Positions 22,566 through 31,465 of a stretch of DNA of 64,000 nucleotides are shown here, piece after piece (within the stretch, counting starts at the first letter, position 1; each line of letters opens with the position of its first letter). The notes below the pieces were generated by a model. It was not told the origin of the DNA. It saw only the letters and a list, made by a program, of their open reading frames with translations, and ran no database searches. Source of the DNA: Desulfobulbus oralis (GTDB lineage: Bacteria; Desulfobacterota; Desulfobulbia; Desulfobulbales; Desulfobulbaceae); NCBI RefSeq assembly GCF_002952055.1, contig NZ_CP021255.1, positions 1,180,851 to 1,244,850 of the forward strand. The letters run 5' to 3'. The position numbers were made by a program, and so were the translations under genes.

Positions 22566-23636
22566 ATGAAAAAATCGACTCTTGGAATGCTCGCGCTGTG
22601 TCTTTCCCTGTTCTGCGCCATACCCCAGGCTCCCGCGACCGACAAACCCGAAGTACGCACCAGCGCCCAGCCCTGCCTGCACGGGCTGCCGCTCTGGTAC
22701 GCCGACAAGGCTGGCTGGCTGCAGGACGCGCCCTTTGTCAACAAATTCATGCTTTTTTCCTCGGGTGCGCCGCAAACCGAAGCTCTGGCCGCCGACCAGT
22801 GGGATATTGGCTCCATGGGCACTGTGCCCACCATGATGGCCAGCATACGCTACGGTTACAGGCTTATCGGCATTTCCAATGAGGAGGGCTTTACCAACGA
22901 CCTGTGGGTGCGGCCTGATTCACCGCTTTTGCAGCATAAGGGTGTCAATCCGGAATACCCGGATATTTACGGATCCGCCGAAGACTGGAAGGGCAAAAAA
23001 GTCCTTGTCACCACCATTTCCACAGGCCATTACGCCCTGACCTCGACCCTGAAACGTCTGGATCTCAGGGACAGCGATGTTAACATCGTGCACATGGAGC
23101 AGGGCCAGGCCATGACCGCCTTCACTGCCGGCGAGGGCGACATTCTGCAGCTCTGGGCGCCCTTGAGCTACATGGCCGAGGTCAGGGGCTGGAAACGCGT
23201 TTCTTCCGGCAGGGCCGCAAAGGTGGCCGTAATCGGCGGCATTGGCGTGCGCAAGGATTTTGCGGAGCAGCACCCCGATCTGGTGGTTGCCTGGCTGGAT
23301 CTGTACATGCGTGCGATTGAGGGCATGAAGGCCAAGCCGGACCAGTATGTCGATCCGCTGCTCTCTTATTTCAACGAATACTGCGGCTTAGACATGAAGA
23401 AGGACATGGTGCAGAAGGAGTTTCAGTATCGTCCGCTGTTCACGGTTTCCGAGCAGATCGAGGCTATGGAAAACCCGGAAAAGCTGCCCAAATGGCTGCA
23501 GGGCGTGGCTGAATTCATGCTCTCCCAAGGCCGTATCCGGCAAAAGGAGTACGACCGTTACCTTAGGGAGAACTTCTTTATTGATCCGTCCTTTATGAAA
23601 AAACTGGCTGTAGAGCGGGCCAAAACGCAATCATAA
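22566..23636 (+). CDS. ABC transporter substrate-binding protein, SsuA/TauA (NMT1) family
   Basis: This 356-residue periplasmic protein has a Sec signal (MKKSTLGMLALCLSLFCAIPQAPA). The family core is visible in APQTEALAADQWDIGSMGTVPTMMA and in KGKKVLVTTISTGHYALTSTLKRL. The family binds sulfonates, taurine, nitrate or thiamine precursors. Here, between DHPS/sulfolactate enzymes and matching permease genes, a C3 sulfonate is the likely ligand. GGAGCAAGACC provides the ribosome site. Confidence 0.82.
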   Translation: MKKSTLGMLALCLSLFCAIPQAPATDKPEVRTSAQPCLHGLPLWYADKAGWLQDAPFVNKFMLFSSGAPQTEALAADQWDIGSMGTVPTMMASIRYGYRLIGISNEEGFTNDLWVRPDSPLLQHKGVNPEYPDIYGSAEDWKGKKVLVTTISTGHYALTSTLKRLDLRDSDVNIVHMEQGQAMTAFTAGEGDILQLWAPLSYMAEVRGWKRVSSGRAAKVAVIGGIGVRKDFAEQHPDLVVAWLDLYMRAIEGMKAKPDQYVDPLLSYFNEYCGLDMKKDMVQKEFQYRPLFTVSEQIEAMENPEKLPKWLQGVAEFMLSQGRIRQKEYDRYLRENFFIDPSFMKKLAVERAKTQS

Positions 23637-23734
23637 CCGGAAAATTTATTGCCTCGGAATTGCCTTGGCGTCTTCTCTCCATCCCTGGGGCGCCAGGGCA
23701 GGCTCTCAGGAGCAGACAGGCAGGAGGAAGTCAT

Positions 23735-24577
23735 ATGCCGGACGCCATTCCCCCCAATCTGGATGAAATTCTTGATCTTGAAGTAAAAAAGGCCAATTAT
23801 TTCGCAACGGCCGCCAGGGAAAACTGGATTTCCGTGATCAGCTTCATCATGTTTCTGGTCGTCTGGGAGCTGATCTGCGGCCTGGAAATAATCGGCCCCT
23901 ATCAACTCGTTCCACCCTCGGAAGTTCTCACCGTTTTTTTTGAAAAAATCACGGAATCCAGTCCGGACGGCGCCCGACTGCACGAGCACGCCATGGCCAG
24001 TCTCACCCTGGCTTTTTCCGGTTTCATCGTTGCCATGCTTATCGGCGTGCCCCTGGGCTTGCTCATGGGCTGGTATCCCAAAGTCAACCTTCTGGTTCGT
24101 CCCATCTTTGACGCCATCCGGCCGATTCCTCCCATTGCTTGGATTCCCATAGCCATTTTGTGGCTGGGCATTGGCATCAAGGCCAAGGCCTTCATCATTT
24201 TTCTGGCGGCTTTTGTGCCCTGCGTCATCAATTCGTTCACCGGCATCCGGCTGACCAATCCGGTTCTGATCCGGGTGGCCCTGATCTATGGCGCTTCCGA
24301 TTTCGAGACGTTCCGCAAGATCGGTATTCCGTCGGCTGTTCCCATGATTTTCACCGGCATGAAACTTTCGCTCAACGCCGCCTGGACCACCTTGGTTGCG
24401 GCCGAGTTGCTGGCCGCATCCACCGGCCTGGGTTTCATGATCCAGCAGGGCCGCCGTCTGGCCCGGCCGGACATTATCATCGTGGGCATGCTCGCCATCG
24501 GTTTTCTGGGCGCTTTGATGTCCTGGATGCTGACTAAGATCGAGGCCCGTTTTGCCTCGTCAAGGAGGCTGGCATGA
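23735..24577 (+). CDS. ABC transporter permease, SsuC/TauC family (first of two)
   Basis: This 280-residue BinPDT permease starts MPDAIPPNLDEILDLEVKKANYF after an AGGAGG site; upstream in-frame codons add nothing family-like. About six membrane spans are visible. The ATPase-coupling loop is recognisable where IYGASDFETFRKIGIPSAVPMI occurs. It shares the PIPPIAWIPIAILWLG stretch with the next gene, so the two permeases are recent or functionally paired paralogues. It overlaps that gene by 4 bases (ATGA). Confidence 0.85.
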   Translation: MPDAIPPNLDEILDLEVKKANYFATAARENWISVISFIMFLVVWELICGLEIIGPYQLVPPSEVLTVFFEKITESSPDGARLHEHAMASLTLAFSGFIVAMLIGVPLGLLMGWYPKVNLLVRPIFDAIRPIPPIAWIPIAILWLGIGIKAKAFIIFLAAFVPCVINSFTGIRLTNPVLIRVALIYGASDFETFRKIGIPSAVPMIFTGMKLSLNAAWTTLVAAELLAASTGLGFMIQQGRRLARPDIIIVGMLAIGFLGALMSWMLTKIEARFASSRRLA

Positions 24578-25353
24578 AGGGCAAGGTCATTTTCCCGGGC
24601 TCTCAGCTTGTTCCTCTTGCCTCGCTCGGCACCTTTGTGGCTCTGTGGGGCCTCGTCTCCCTGTACGCTGACCCTGAATTTCTGCCTTCGCCCCGGCGCG
24701 TGTGGAACGAATTTCTCTATCTGCTGGACAACCCCATCGGCGGCAACAGCATCTGGGCTCACATGGGCTACAGTCTGCGCCGGGTCATGATTGCCTTTGG
24801 CCTGGCAGTGTTGCTTGGGCTGCCCTTGGGCCTGTGGATGGGCTGGAGCCGCGTCTGCGAGAAAATCGTGACTCCTATCTTCGAGGTGCTCCGGCCGATT
24901 CCTCCCATTGCCTGGATTCCCATCGCTATCCTGTGGCTGGGCGTGGCTGAAGGCTCCAAGATCTTCATCTGCTTTGTGGGTGCCTTCGTCATCATGGTGC
25001 TCAATTCCTTCACCGGCATGCGCTACGTGGATCCCCTTCTGATCGACGCGGCCAGGTCCTTTGGCGCCACCCGCTCGCAGCAGTTCTTCAATGTAGCGGT
25101 ACCATCCTGTATGCCCTCGATCTTCGCGGGCGTGCAGAATTCCCTGTCCATGGCCTGGATGTGCGTGCTGGCAGCCGAAATGGTGGGTGCACGCGAAGGT
25201 GTTGGCTTCATCATCATTCAGGGCATGGATCTCAACAAGTCGGCCATGATCGTGGTTGGCATGATTCTGATCGGCATTGTCGGTTCGCTGCTGGCCATGG
25301 TGTTCCGCTGGTTTGAACGGTTCGTCTGTCCGTGGCGGGGAGAGCTGGTATGA
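24574..25353 (+). CDS. ABC transporter permease, SsuC/TauC family (second of two)
   Basis: This 259-residue permease has about six spans and the coupling loop AARSFGATRSQQFFNVAVPSCMPSI. It shares PIPPIAWIPIAILWLG with the upstream permease, which suggests a heterodimeric channel. The ATG overlaps the stop of the first permease, and its own stop overlaps the ATG of the first ATPase, so the three are translationally coupled. Confidence 0.85.
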   Translation: MKGKVIFPGSQLVPLASLGTFVALWGLVSLYADPEFLPSPRRVWNEFLYLLDNPIGGNSIWAHMGYSLRRVMIAFGLAVLLGLPLGLWMGWSRVCEKIVTPIFEVLRPIPPIAWIPIAILWLGVAEGSKIFICFVGAFVIMVLNSFTGMRYVDPLLIDAARSFGATRSQQFFNVAVPSCMPSIFAGVQNSLSMAWMCVLAAEMVGAREGVGFIIIQGMDLNKSAMIVVGMILIGIVGSLLAMVFRWFERFVCPWRGELV

Positions 25354-26114
25354 GCAGAAAAATAAAAATCGAATGCCAGAGCGTGTCCAAGGCCTTTCAC
25401 GTGCCTGGCCAGAAGCATCTGCTACACGTGCTGGACCGGGTTTCGCTCAAAGTCTATGAAAACGAATTTCTGGTCATCCTGGGTCCAGGACAGAGTGGCA
25501 AGACCGTGCTGCTCAACTGTGTTGCCGGTCTCCTTGAACCCACGCGGGGCGCCATTCTCATCAACGGTCAAGCGACCGCCGGCCCAGGTCCAGACCGGGG
25601 CATGGTCTTCCAGCGCTACGCACTTTTTCCCTGGAAAAACGTGGAAAACAACGTGGCCTTCGGCCTCGCCGTCCGCGGCGTGCCCCGTGGGGAGCGCCTG
25701 GACACGGCACGGCGCTACATTGAACTGGTTGGTCTGAAAGGCTTCGAAAAGGCCTATCCGGCCCAGCTTTCCGGCGGCATGAAGCAGCGGGCGGGCATTG
25801 CCCGCGCCTACGCCAACAACCCGGACATTCTTCTGATGGACGAGCCCTTCGGCGCGCTGGATGCGCAGACTCGCTACGCCATGGAGCAGGAACTGCGCAG
25901 CATCTGGGAAAAGGAAAAGCGCACGGTCTGCTTTGTCACCAACAACATTGAGGAAGCCATCTATCTGGGCGACCGCGTGATCGTCATGTCCGCGTTGCCT
26001 GGCCGGGTGAAAAGCGAATATCCCATCGACATTCCCGCACCGCGCGCCTACACGGAAACCGCTTTTCTGGCCTTGCGCAAACACATTTCCGCAGATACCG
26101 ATCTGGTCCTGTAG
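25350..26114 (+). CDS. ABC transporter ATPase, SsuB/TauB family (first of two)
   Basis: This 254-residue ATPase is read from the ATG at 25350, which overlaps the permease stop. Walker A is GPGQSGKTVLL (the usual G-x-S-G-x-G-K pattern is shifted to P-G-Q-S-G-K-T, still with GK-T). The signature is LSGGMKQRAGIARAY and Walker B is ILLMDEPFGALDAQTR. The unusual P-loop should be checked for activity. It is followed after 9 bases by a second ATPase gene. Confidence 0.85.
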   Translation: MSRKIKIECQSVSKAFHVPGQKHLLHVLDRVSLKVYENEFLVILGPGQSGKTVLLNCVAGLLEPTRGAILINGQATAGPGPDRGMVFQRYALFPWKNVENNVAFGLAVRGVPRGERLDTARRYIELVGLKGFEKAYPAQLSGGMKQRAGIARAYANNPDILLMDEPFGALDAQTRYAMEQELRSIWEKEKRTVCFVTNNIEEAIYLGDRVIVMSALPGRVKSEYPIDIPAPRAYTETAFLALRKHISADTDLVL

Positions 26115-26123
26115 GAGGGCGGC

Positions 26124-26897
26124 ATGCAGACTGGAACCAAGGGAACCTACGCCAAAAATCGTGCAATCAAGGTCCGCGTCAGCAATCTGACCAAGTACTA
26201 CGGCGATCTGCTGGTACTGGATAACATCAACTTTGACATCTACAAGGGTGAATTGCTCTGCATCGTTGGGCCCACAGGCTGTGGCAAGACCACCTTTCTG
26301 AACTGTCTCTCCCGCTTCATTCCCATCACCACGGGGAGCATTGATGTGGACGGCCAGCCGGCTGATCCCAGGCTGCACAACATTGCCTTTGTCTTTCAGG
26401 AGGTCTCGGCCATTCCCTGGCTCACGGTGGAGGACAACATCCGCTTCGGCCTGCGCGTCAAACGGTTGCCGCACGAGGAAATCGAGCGAAGGACCGAGCG
26501 CATGCTGGAGATTGTGGGCCTCACAAGGTACCGTGCCTACTATCCGCAGCAGCTTTCGGCCAGCATGGAGCAACGGGTGGTCATCGCACGCAATTTCGCC
26601 ATCAATCCGGACCTGCTGCTTATGGACGAACCCTACGGTCAATTGGATGTGAAGCTGCGCTACTATCTGGAAGACGAACTCATGCGCATCTGGAGGGAGC
26701 TGGGCAGCACCGTGGCCTTCATTACGCACAACATCGAGGAAGCGGTCTATCTGGCGGAGCGGATTTTGATCCTCTCGCCCAAGCCTGCGACCATCAAGGA
26801 GGAAGTCATCGTGGCACTGCCCCATCCACGGCAGTACGACGATCCGGAGTTCGTCAAAGTCCGCGATTATGTCACGGAAAGCATCAAGTGGTGGTGA
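26124..26897 (+). CDS. ABC transporter ATPase, SsuB/TauB family (second of two)
   Basis: This 257-residue ATPase has a canonical Walker A (GPTGCGKTTFL) and Walker B (LLLMDEPYGQLD), but its signature motif is degenerate (LSASMEQRVVIAR instead of LSGGxxQR). The other ATPase has the reverse pattern: odd Walker A, normal signature. In a heterodimer the two could form one normal and one impaired ATP site. AGGAGGG precedes the ATG. Confidence 0.85.
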   Translation: MQTGTKGTYAKNRAIKVRVSNLTKYYGDLLVLDNINFDIYKGELLCIVGPTGCGKTTFLNCLSRFIPITTGSIDVDGQPADPRLHNIAFVFQEVSAIPWLTVEDNIRFGLRVKRLPHEEIERRTERMLEIVGLTRYRAYYPQQLSASMEQRVVIARNFAINPDLLLMDEPYGQLDVKLRYYLEDELMRIWRELGSTVAFITHNIEEAVYLAERILILSPKPATIKEEVIVALPHPRQYDDPEFVKVRDYVTESIKWW

Positions 26898-26969
26898 TGG
26901 GGGCACCCGTCAGACATTGCCGCCGGGCAAAACCCAAGGAATGCAACTCTTAAGCACAAGGAGATTCAG

Positions 26970-27932
26970 ATGAAAATGACAAAAACATGGTGTCTTTTCC
27001 CTGTGGTTCTGATGCTGATCCTGGTCGCTCCTTTGCTGGCGTCCGCAGCGTATCCCGAAAAGCCGATCAACATGATCATTGCCTTCACGGCAGGCGGTTC
27101 CAGCGATGTGCAGGCGCGCATCATGCAAAAGTACTGGAACAAGTATGTCAATCAGCCCTGGGTTTTCGTATACAAACCCGGTGCGGGCGGTATCATTGGT
27201 TTTACTGAAATCGCCAAGGCGAAGGCTGACGGCTACACTATCGGTGGGCTGAACGTACCGCACATGGTTCTCCAGAATCTGGCGCAACGTGCCGCTTTCG
27301 ACATTGACAGCTATGAATATTTGGCCCAGGTGGTCAATGATCCCCAGTGCGTCGTGGTGCTCAGGAAAAGCAGATTCAAAAGCCTCGCCGAAATTCTCGA
27401 CCACGCCAAGGCCCATCCGGGCAAGTTGAAGGTGGGACTGGTCGGGCCTCTCAGCGGGCATCATATGATGTTTCTTGAATTCAAGCGTCTCTTTCCCGAG
27501 GCCAGATTCAGTCCGGTCTTTTACAAGGGCGCTGCCGACCAGAACGCTGCCCTGCTCGGCGGCGAGGTGGATCTGATGTTTGGCAACATCAACGACGTCA
27601 TGCGTTCGATTGACGAGTTTAATGTGCTCAATGTGGCATCTGAAGAGCGCAATGCCTTTCTCCCTGAGGTGCCGACGCTGAAGGAGCAGCATGTCGATTT
27701 TGTTTCCGATATTCGCCGGGTATTCGCCGTGCCTAAAAACGTGCCGGCAGACAGACTCGCCTTTCTGCGCGAGGTTTTCCGAAAGATCTGTGCGGATCCC
27801 GAATACCTGGCCGATATGAAAAAGGCCGGGCAGCCGGAGGAATATCTGGATAGTGAGGCCACCCATGCCTACATCCTGAAACAGGAGGCCAGGATCCGCA
27901 GATTGCTGGAGGAAGAAAATCTGCTCCAGTAA
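26970..27932 (+). CDS. tctC: Tripartite tricarboxylate transporter receptor, TctC/Bug family
   Basis: This 320-residue periplasmic receptor has a signal peptide (MKMTKTWCLFPVVLMLILVAPLLASA, cut before YPEKPINMI). Family landmarks are YPEKPINMIIAFTAGGSSDVQAR, YKPGAGGIIGFTEIAKAKADGYTIG, and a loop at YKGAADQNAALLGGEVDLMFGNI. Bug proteins bind carboxylates. It is followed by tctA and tctB, so the full importer is present inside the sulfonate operon. Its ligand may be sulfolactate or another hydroxy acid. Confidence 0.88.
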   Translation: MKMTKTWCLFPVVLMLILVAPLLASAAYPEKPINMIIAFTAGGSSDVQARIMQKYWNKYVNQPWVFVYKPGAGGIIGFTEIAKAKADGYTIGGLNVPHMVLQNLAQRAAFDIDSYEYLAQVVNDPQCVVVLRKSRFKSLAEILDHAKAHPGKLKVGLVGPLSGHHMMFLEFKRLFPEARFSPVFYKGAADQNAALLGGEVDLMFGNINDVMRSIDEFNVLNVASEERNAFLPEVPTLKEQHVDFVSDIRRVFAVPKNVPADRLAFLREVFRKICADPEYLADMKKAGQPEEYLDSEATHAYILKQEARIRRLLEEENLLQ

Positions 27933-28019
27933 ACCGCGACGGTGCGGGCTGGGAGGTAGTGGCAGCCCCAAGGCGAAGAATATAAACAAAGTCGGCGTGT
28001 TTCCCTTCAGGAGGGCCCA

Positions 28020-29582
28020 ATGACCGAATTCATCCTCCCCTCCCTGCTAAATTTGGCGGATCCCCTGAGCATATTTCTGATGGTTGCGGGCCTTGCAGGC
28101 GGCATCGTCATCGGCGCCTTGCCGGGGCTGTCAGCCACCATGGGCGTGGCCCTGATGGTACCGATCACCTTCGCCATGTCGCCCGCTCAGGGCCTGGTCA
28201 TGCTGGGGGCCATCTACGTCGGCGCCATTTACGGTGGCGCCAATTCGGCCATTCTCATCTGCACGCCGGGCACGCCATCTTCCGTAGCCACCACCTTTGA
28301 TGGCTGGCCGCTGACCCAGCAAGGCAAAGCGGACAGCGCCCTGTATACCTCGCTGCTCGCATCCGCCTTCGGTGGGATTGTGGGCGTGTGCTTTTTGCTC
28401 TTTCTTGCGGCCCCTCTGGCCCGCTTTGCGCTGAAATTCGGTGGACCGGAGAATTTCTGGCTCTGTCTCTTCGGTCTGAGCACCATTGCCGTTATGAGCC
28501 CTGGCAACATGGGCAAGGGCGTTGTTTCCGGCGCCATTGGTCTTCTGGTCGCCACCATTGGACTTGACCCCAATGTCGGCGTGCCTCGTTTCACTTTTGG
28601 CAATTATGGGTTGATGCAGGGCATTTCCGTTATTCCCTGTATGATTGGATTGTTTTCCTTCTCACAGGTTTTGTACCTTGTCGGCACCAACAAGACTTTT
28701 GTGGCGGAATACAATCCGCACAGCGGCACCTTCATGCAGGTGTGCCGGCATCTGAGCGGCCGTTGCAAGGCGATCCTGCTCCGCTCCTCGCTGATCGGTT
28801 CCTGGGTGGGCATGCTGCCCGGTGCGGGCGGCGAAATTGCCTCGATCATTGCCTACAACGAAAGCAAGCGCTGGTCAAAGACCCCGGAGATGTACGGCAA
28901 GGGCTGCATAGAAGGCGTAGCCGCTTCGGAGAGCGCCAACAACGCCGTCATTGGCGGCGCTCTCATTCCTCTGCTCACGCTGGGCATTCCCGGTAGTGCC
29001 GTAGCCGCGGTTATTCTGGGGGCACTGATGGCCCACGGCATCCAGCCGGGATTCAAAATCTTCACAGAAACCGGCACGCTGGCCTATACCTTTATCTTTT
29101 CCCAGTTTGCCGTCAACCTGCTCGTGGTGCCTGTGGGGTTTGCCCTGTGCCGTTGCATGGCGCGGCTTCTGACCATCCGCCTGACTTACGTGGCGATCAG
29201 CATTGTAACGCTGTCCTTCATTGGCGCCTATGCCATTGCCAACAGCATGGTGGATGTCTGGACCGTGGTGGTCTTCGGTTTTGTGGGCTATTTCGGAGGC
29301 AAGGTGGGCATGGATGCCGGCGCCATGGCGCTCGGCGTCATTCTCGGGCCCATGATTGAGGAAAATCTGGGCAAGTGTCTGGATTTGGCCCATTCTGTTG
29401 ACGGTGGCCTGCCGGCCATCATGTTTGGCGGTCCCATCAATAAGGTGCTCATAGCCGCTCTGCTGCTCTCCTTATCGACCCCCTTTCTTTTGCGCCTGAA
29501 GAGACTACGCAAACAGGAGCTGAAGGCCGCGCACCGCTTCCAGCGGGAACACAAAATGAAAGGAGGTGAAAGACATGCGTAA
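28020..29582 (+). CDS. tctA: Tripartite tricarboxylate transporter large permease TctA
   Basis: This 520-residue permease has about 12 membrane spans. The family signature GALPGLSATMGVALMVPITF is near the N-terminus, with YGGANSAILICTPGTPSSVATTFDG next and GMLPGAGGEIASIIAYNESKRWSK in mid-protein. AGGAGGG precedes the ATG. The last 8 bases overlap tctB. The order receptor, large permease, small permease differs from the classical C-B-A order but is common. Confidence 0.92.
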   Translation: MTEFILPSLLNLADPLSIFLMVAGLAGGIVIGALPGLSATMGVALMVPITFAMSPAQGLVMLGAIYVGAIYGGANSAILICTPGTPSSVATTFDGWPLTQQGKADSALYTSLLASAFGGIVGVCFLLFLAAPLARFALKFGGPENFWLCLFGLSTIAVMSPGNMGKGVVSGAIGLLVATIGLDPNVGVPRFTFGNYGLMQGISVIPCMIGLFSFSQVLYLVGTNKTFVAEYNPHSGTFMQVCRHLSGRCKAILLRSSLIGSWVGMLPGAGGEIASIIAYNESKRWSKTPEMYGKGCIEGVAASESANNAVIGGALIPLLTLGIPGSAVAAVILGALMAHGIQPGFKIFTETGTLAYTFIFSQFAVNLLVVPVGFALCRCMARLLTIRLTYVAISIVTLSFIGAYAIANSMVDVWTVVVFGFVGYFGGKVGMDAGAMALGVILGPMIEENLGKCLDLAHSVDGGLPAIMFGGPINKVLIAALLLSLSTPFLLRLKRLRKQELKAAHRFQREHKMKGGERHA

Positions 29583-30036
29583 AAGTTCCAGCGACTTTCT
29601 CTGCGGTCTCGCTTTTCTTGCCGTCAGCATCGCCTTCGCCCTGCAGATGGGCACCTTGGAGGGCAAGAGTCTGATCTTCCCGCGTACCCTGGCAGCGGTC
29701 ATTGCGCTGGGTGGATTGTGGTTCATGGGCAAGGGGCTGATCCTGCGCCGCCTGGAAAAGAATCCCCATCCCCACGGCGACCCAGTGGCTTGGAAGCTGG
29801 TCACCATTATCGCTGTGGTTTCCATGGGCTATGCACTGCTCATCCTGTGGCTGGGCTTTTTCAGCGCCACCTTCTTGTTCGTTGTCACAGCATCATTGCT
29901 CTTGGGCGACAGAGCGCGTGGCCTGTCCTGTTTATTGGGCGTTGGCGTGCTCTACAGTCTGATTTTTGTAGCTCTGATTTGGCTCGTTTTTGTGAAACTG
30001 CTCAGCGTGCCCACACCTTCGGGGCTGCTGTTCTGA
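29575..30036 (+). CDS. tctB: Tripartite tricarboxylate transporter small permease TctB
   Basis: This 153-residue protein has four hydrophobic spans (for example FLCGLAFLAVSIAFALQMG and SCLLGVGVLYSLIFVALIWLVF), as expected of TctB. The ATG at 29575 follows a strong AAGGAGGTGAAAG site and overlaps the tctA stop. The start three codons earlier lies inside that site. Confidence 0.88.
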   Translation: MRKSSSDFLCGLAFLAVSIAFALQMGTLEGKSLIFPRTLAAVIALGGLWFMGKGLILRRLEKNPHPHGDPVAWKLVTIIAVVSMGYALLILWLGFFSATFLFVVTASLLLGDRARGLSCLLGVGVLYSLIFVALIWLVFVKLLSVPTPSGLLF

Positions 30037-30089
30037 AGAGCCTTGTCCGTTGTCGGCTTGGCTCCGCATGTGTAACGAGAGCTATTCCC

Positions 30090-31343
30090 ATGAAGTACAG
30101 CATCAGATATGGGCCAGGTGCGTTGAGCATCATCCTGCCCGATTCCTTGCACGTTGACGTATTCACCCCCCGTTTCGCTCAACCGCTGGCCGATCCCCTG
30201 GCCTTGTTCGCCCGTGCTCTGGACAATCCCGAAGGCGTGCCGCCGCTGGAGGCCATGCTTGAGCCACGCTCCGTCGCCATTGCAGTGCCGGACGAAACGC
30301 GGCCCTTTCCCCTGAAAGCGCTCCTGCCCGCCCTGTTGGACCGGCTCTTTGCGGCTTTTCCCAAGCTGGCGCATGAAAAGGTTCGCATCGTGGTCGGCGG
30401 CGGCCTGCACGAAGCCCCGGATCAGGCACAGCTTGCGCGCATTCTCCCCCAGGATTTACGTGGCTGTTCGGTAGTAAGCCACGACGCGCGCCGCTCCGCA
30501 GTGCGGCATATGGGTTGGACCAGTCGTGGAACGCCGGTGGAAATCAACACTGCCTATGCCGATGCCGAATTGAAAATCGTGATGGGCATGGTGGATGTTC
30601 ACCAGTTTGTGGGCTTTACCGGCGGTGCCAAGGGCGTGGCAGTGGGTTGCGCCTCTGCTGCCATGATTACAGCCAATCACCGGATGTTGAGCGAAGCGGG
30701 CGCCTTTGCCGGCAACATCGAGGGCAATCCGGTGCGGGATGATCTTGACGAGGCGGGTGCGATTGCCGGCGTGAAGCTGGCCATCAACGTGGTCCTTACG
30801 CCCGAAAAAGAGATCGCTGCCCTGTTCGTGGGCGATCCGCCCCGGGTCATGCGTTCAGCTGCGGCTGAAAGCCGTCGGCTCTGCGGCCTTTCGCTGTATG
30901 ACCGATACGACATCGTTATAGCCTCCTGTGGCGGGGCTCCCAAGGACATCTGTCTCTACCAGGCCCAAAAGGGGCTGGAACCGGCTCGTCATTGTGCCCG
31001 GCCGGGAGGTAAAATACTGCTGCTCGCCCAGTGCCCGCAGGGTATCGGCGACGAGCGCTACACGGCCTATGTGGCCCGATTTTTCAGCCATGACGCTGTG
31101 TTGCGCGATTTCAGGCGGCACGCATTCGCCATGGGGGCACACAAGGCTTTCCTGTTTGCGCGGACGGCTGCGGAACATGAGCTGGTGCTGCATACCGATC
31201 TGCCGGATGCCGATACGGCCCGATGCCTGCTTAACAAGGGCGATGCCCAGACGACCCTGAATGGCTGGTTCCGGCAGATTCCGGCCGCCAAAGTGGCCAT
31301 TTTGCCCTACGCCAATACGACTTTCTTTCGGCGCACAGACTGA
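30090..31343 (+). CDS. larA: LarA-family nickel-pincer-dependent 2-hydroxyacid racemase/epimerase
   Basis: This 417-residue member of the lactate racemase superfamily works with a nickel-pincer nucleotide cofactor. Against Lactobacillus LarA, as remembered, the functional residues align: His107 (GGGLHEAP), His171 (VDVHQF), Lys181 (FTGGAKG, covalent pincer attachment) and His197 (TANHRM, nickel ligand). It follows tctB by 53 bases at the end of the suyAB-hps-transporter run. No lactate genes or larB/C/E are in the window. Position suggests a racemase for sulfolactate or a related 2-hydroxy acid, which would feed the R-specific SuyAB. That substrate is my inference. Confidence 0.85.
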   Translation: MKYSIRYGPGALSIILPDSLHVDVFTPRFAQPLADPLALFARALDNPEGVPPLEAMLEPRSVAIAVPDETRPFPLKALLPALLDRLFAAFPKLAHEKVRIVVGGGLHEAPDQAQLARILPQDLRGCSVVSHDARRSAVRHMGWTSRGTPVEINTAYADAELKIVMGMVDVHQFVGFTGGAKGVAVGCASAAMITANHRMLSEAGAFAGNIEGNPVRDDLDEAGAIAGVKLAINVVLTPEKEIAALFVGDPPRVMRSAAAESRRLCGLSLYDRYDIVIASCGGAPKDICLYQAQKGLEPARHCARPGGKILLLAQCPQGIGDERYTAYVARFFSHDAVLRDFRRHAFAMGAHKAFLFARTAAEHELVLHTDLPDADTARCLLNKGDAQTTLNGWFRQIPAAKVAILPYANTTFFRRTD

Positions 31344-31419
31344 TCCGTTTAGTTTCCTCAGCCCCGACTGTCGTCATTGGAGGCGGCCGGGCTGTCACCC
31401 GTTGTTTTTATCGTCACTT

Positions 31420-31465
31420 AGTACGGCCGCTGCACCGTCTCTGTCAGCTTCGGAAGGGATGTCCG
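31420..31465 (+). repeat. 46-bp repeat R, left copy, abutting the IS5 element
   Basis: Begins AGTACGGCCGC and ends just before the IS terminal repeat. It matches 47514-47559 at 40 of 46 positions by eye, and both copies directly abut an IS5-type end in the same strand orientation. Between larA and this repeat there are 76 bases with nothing recognisable. Confidence 0.7.
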
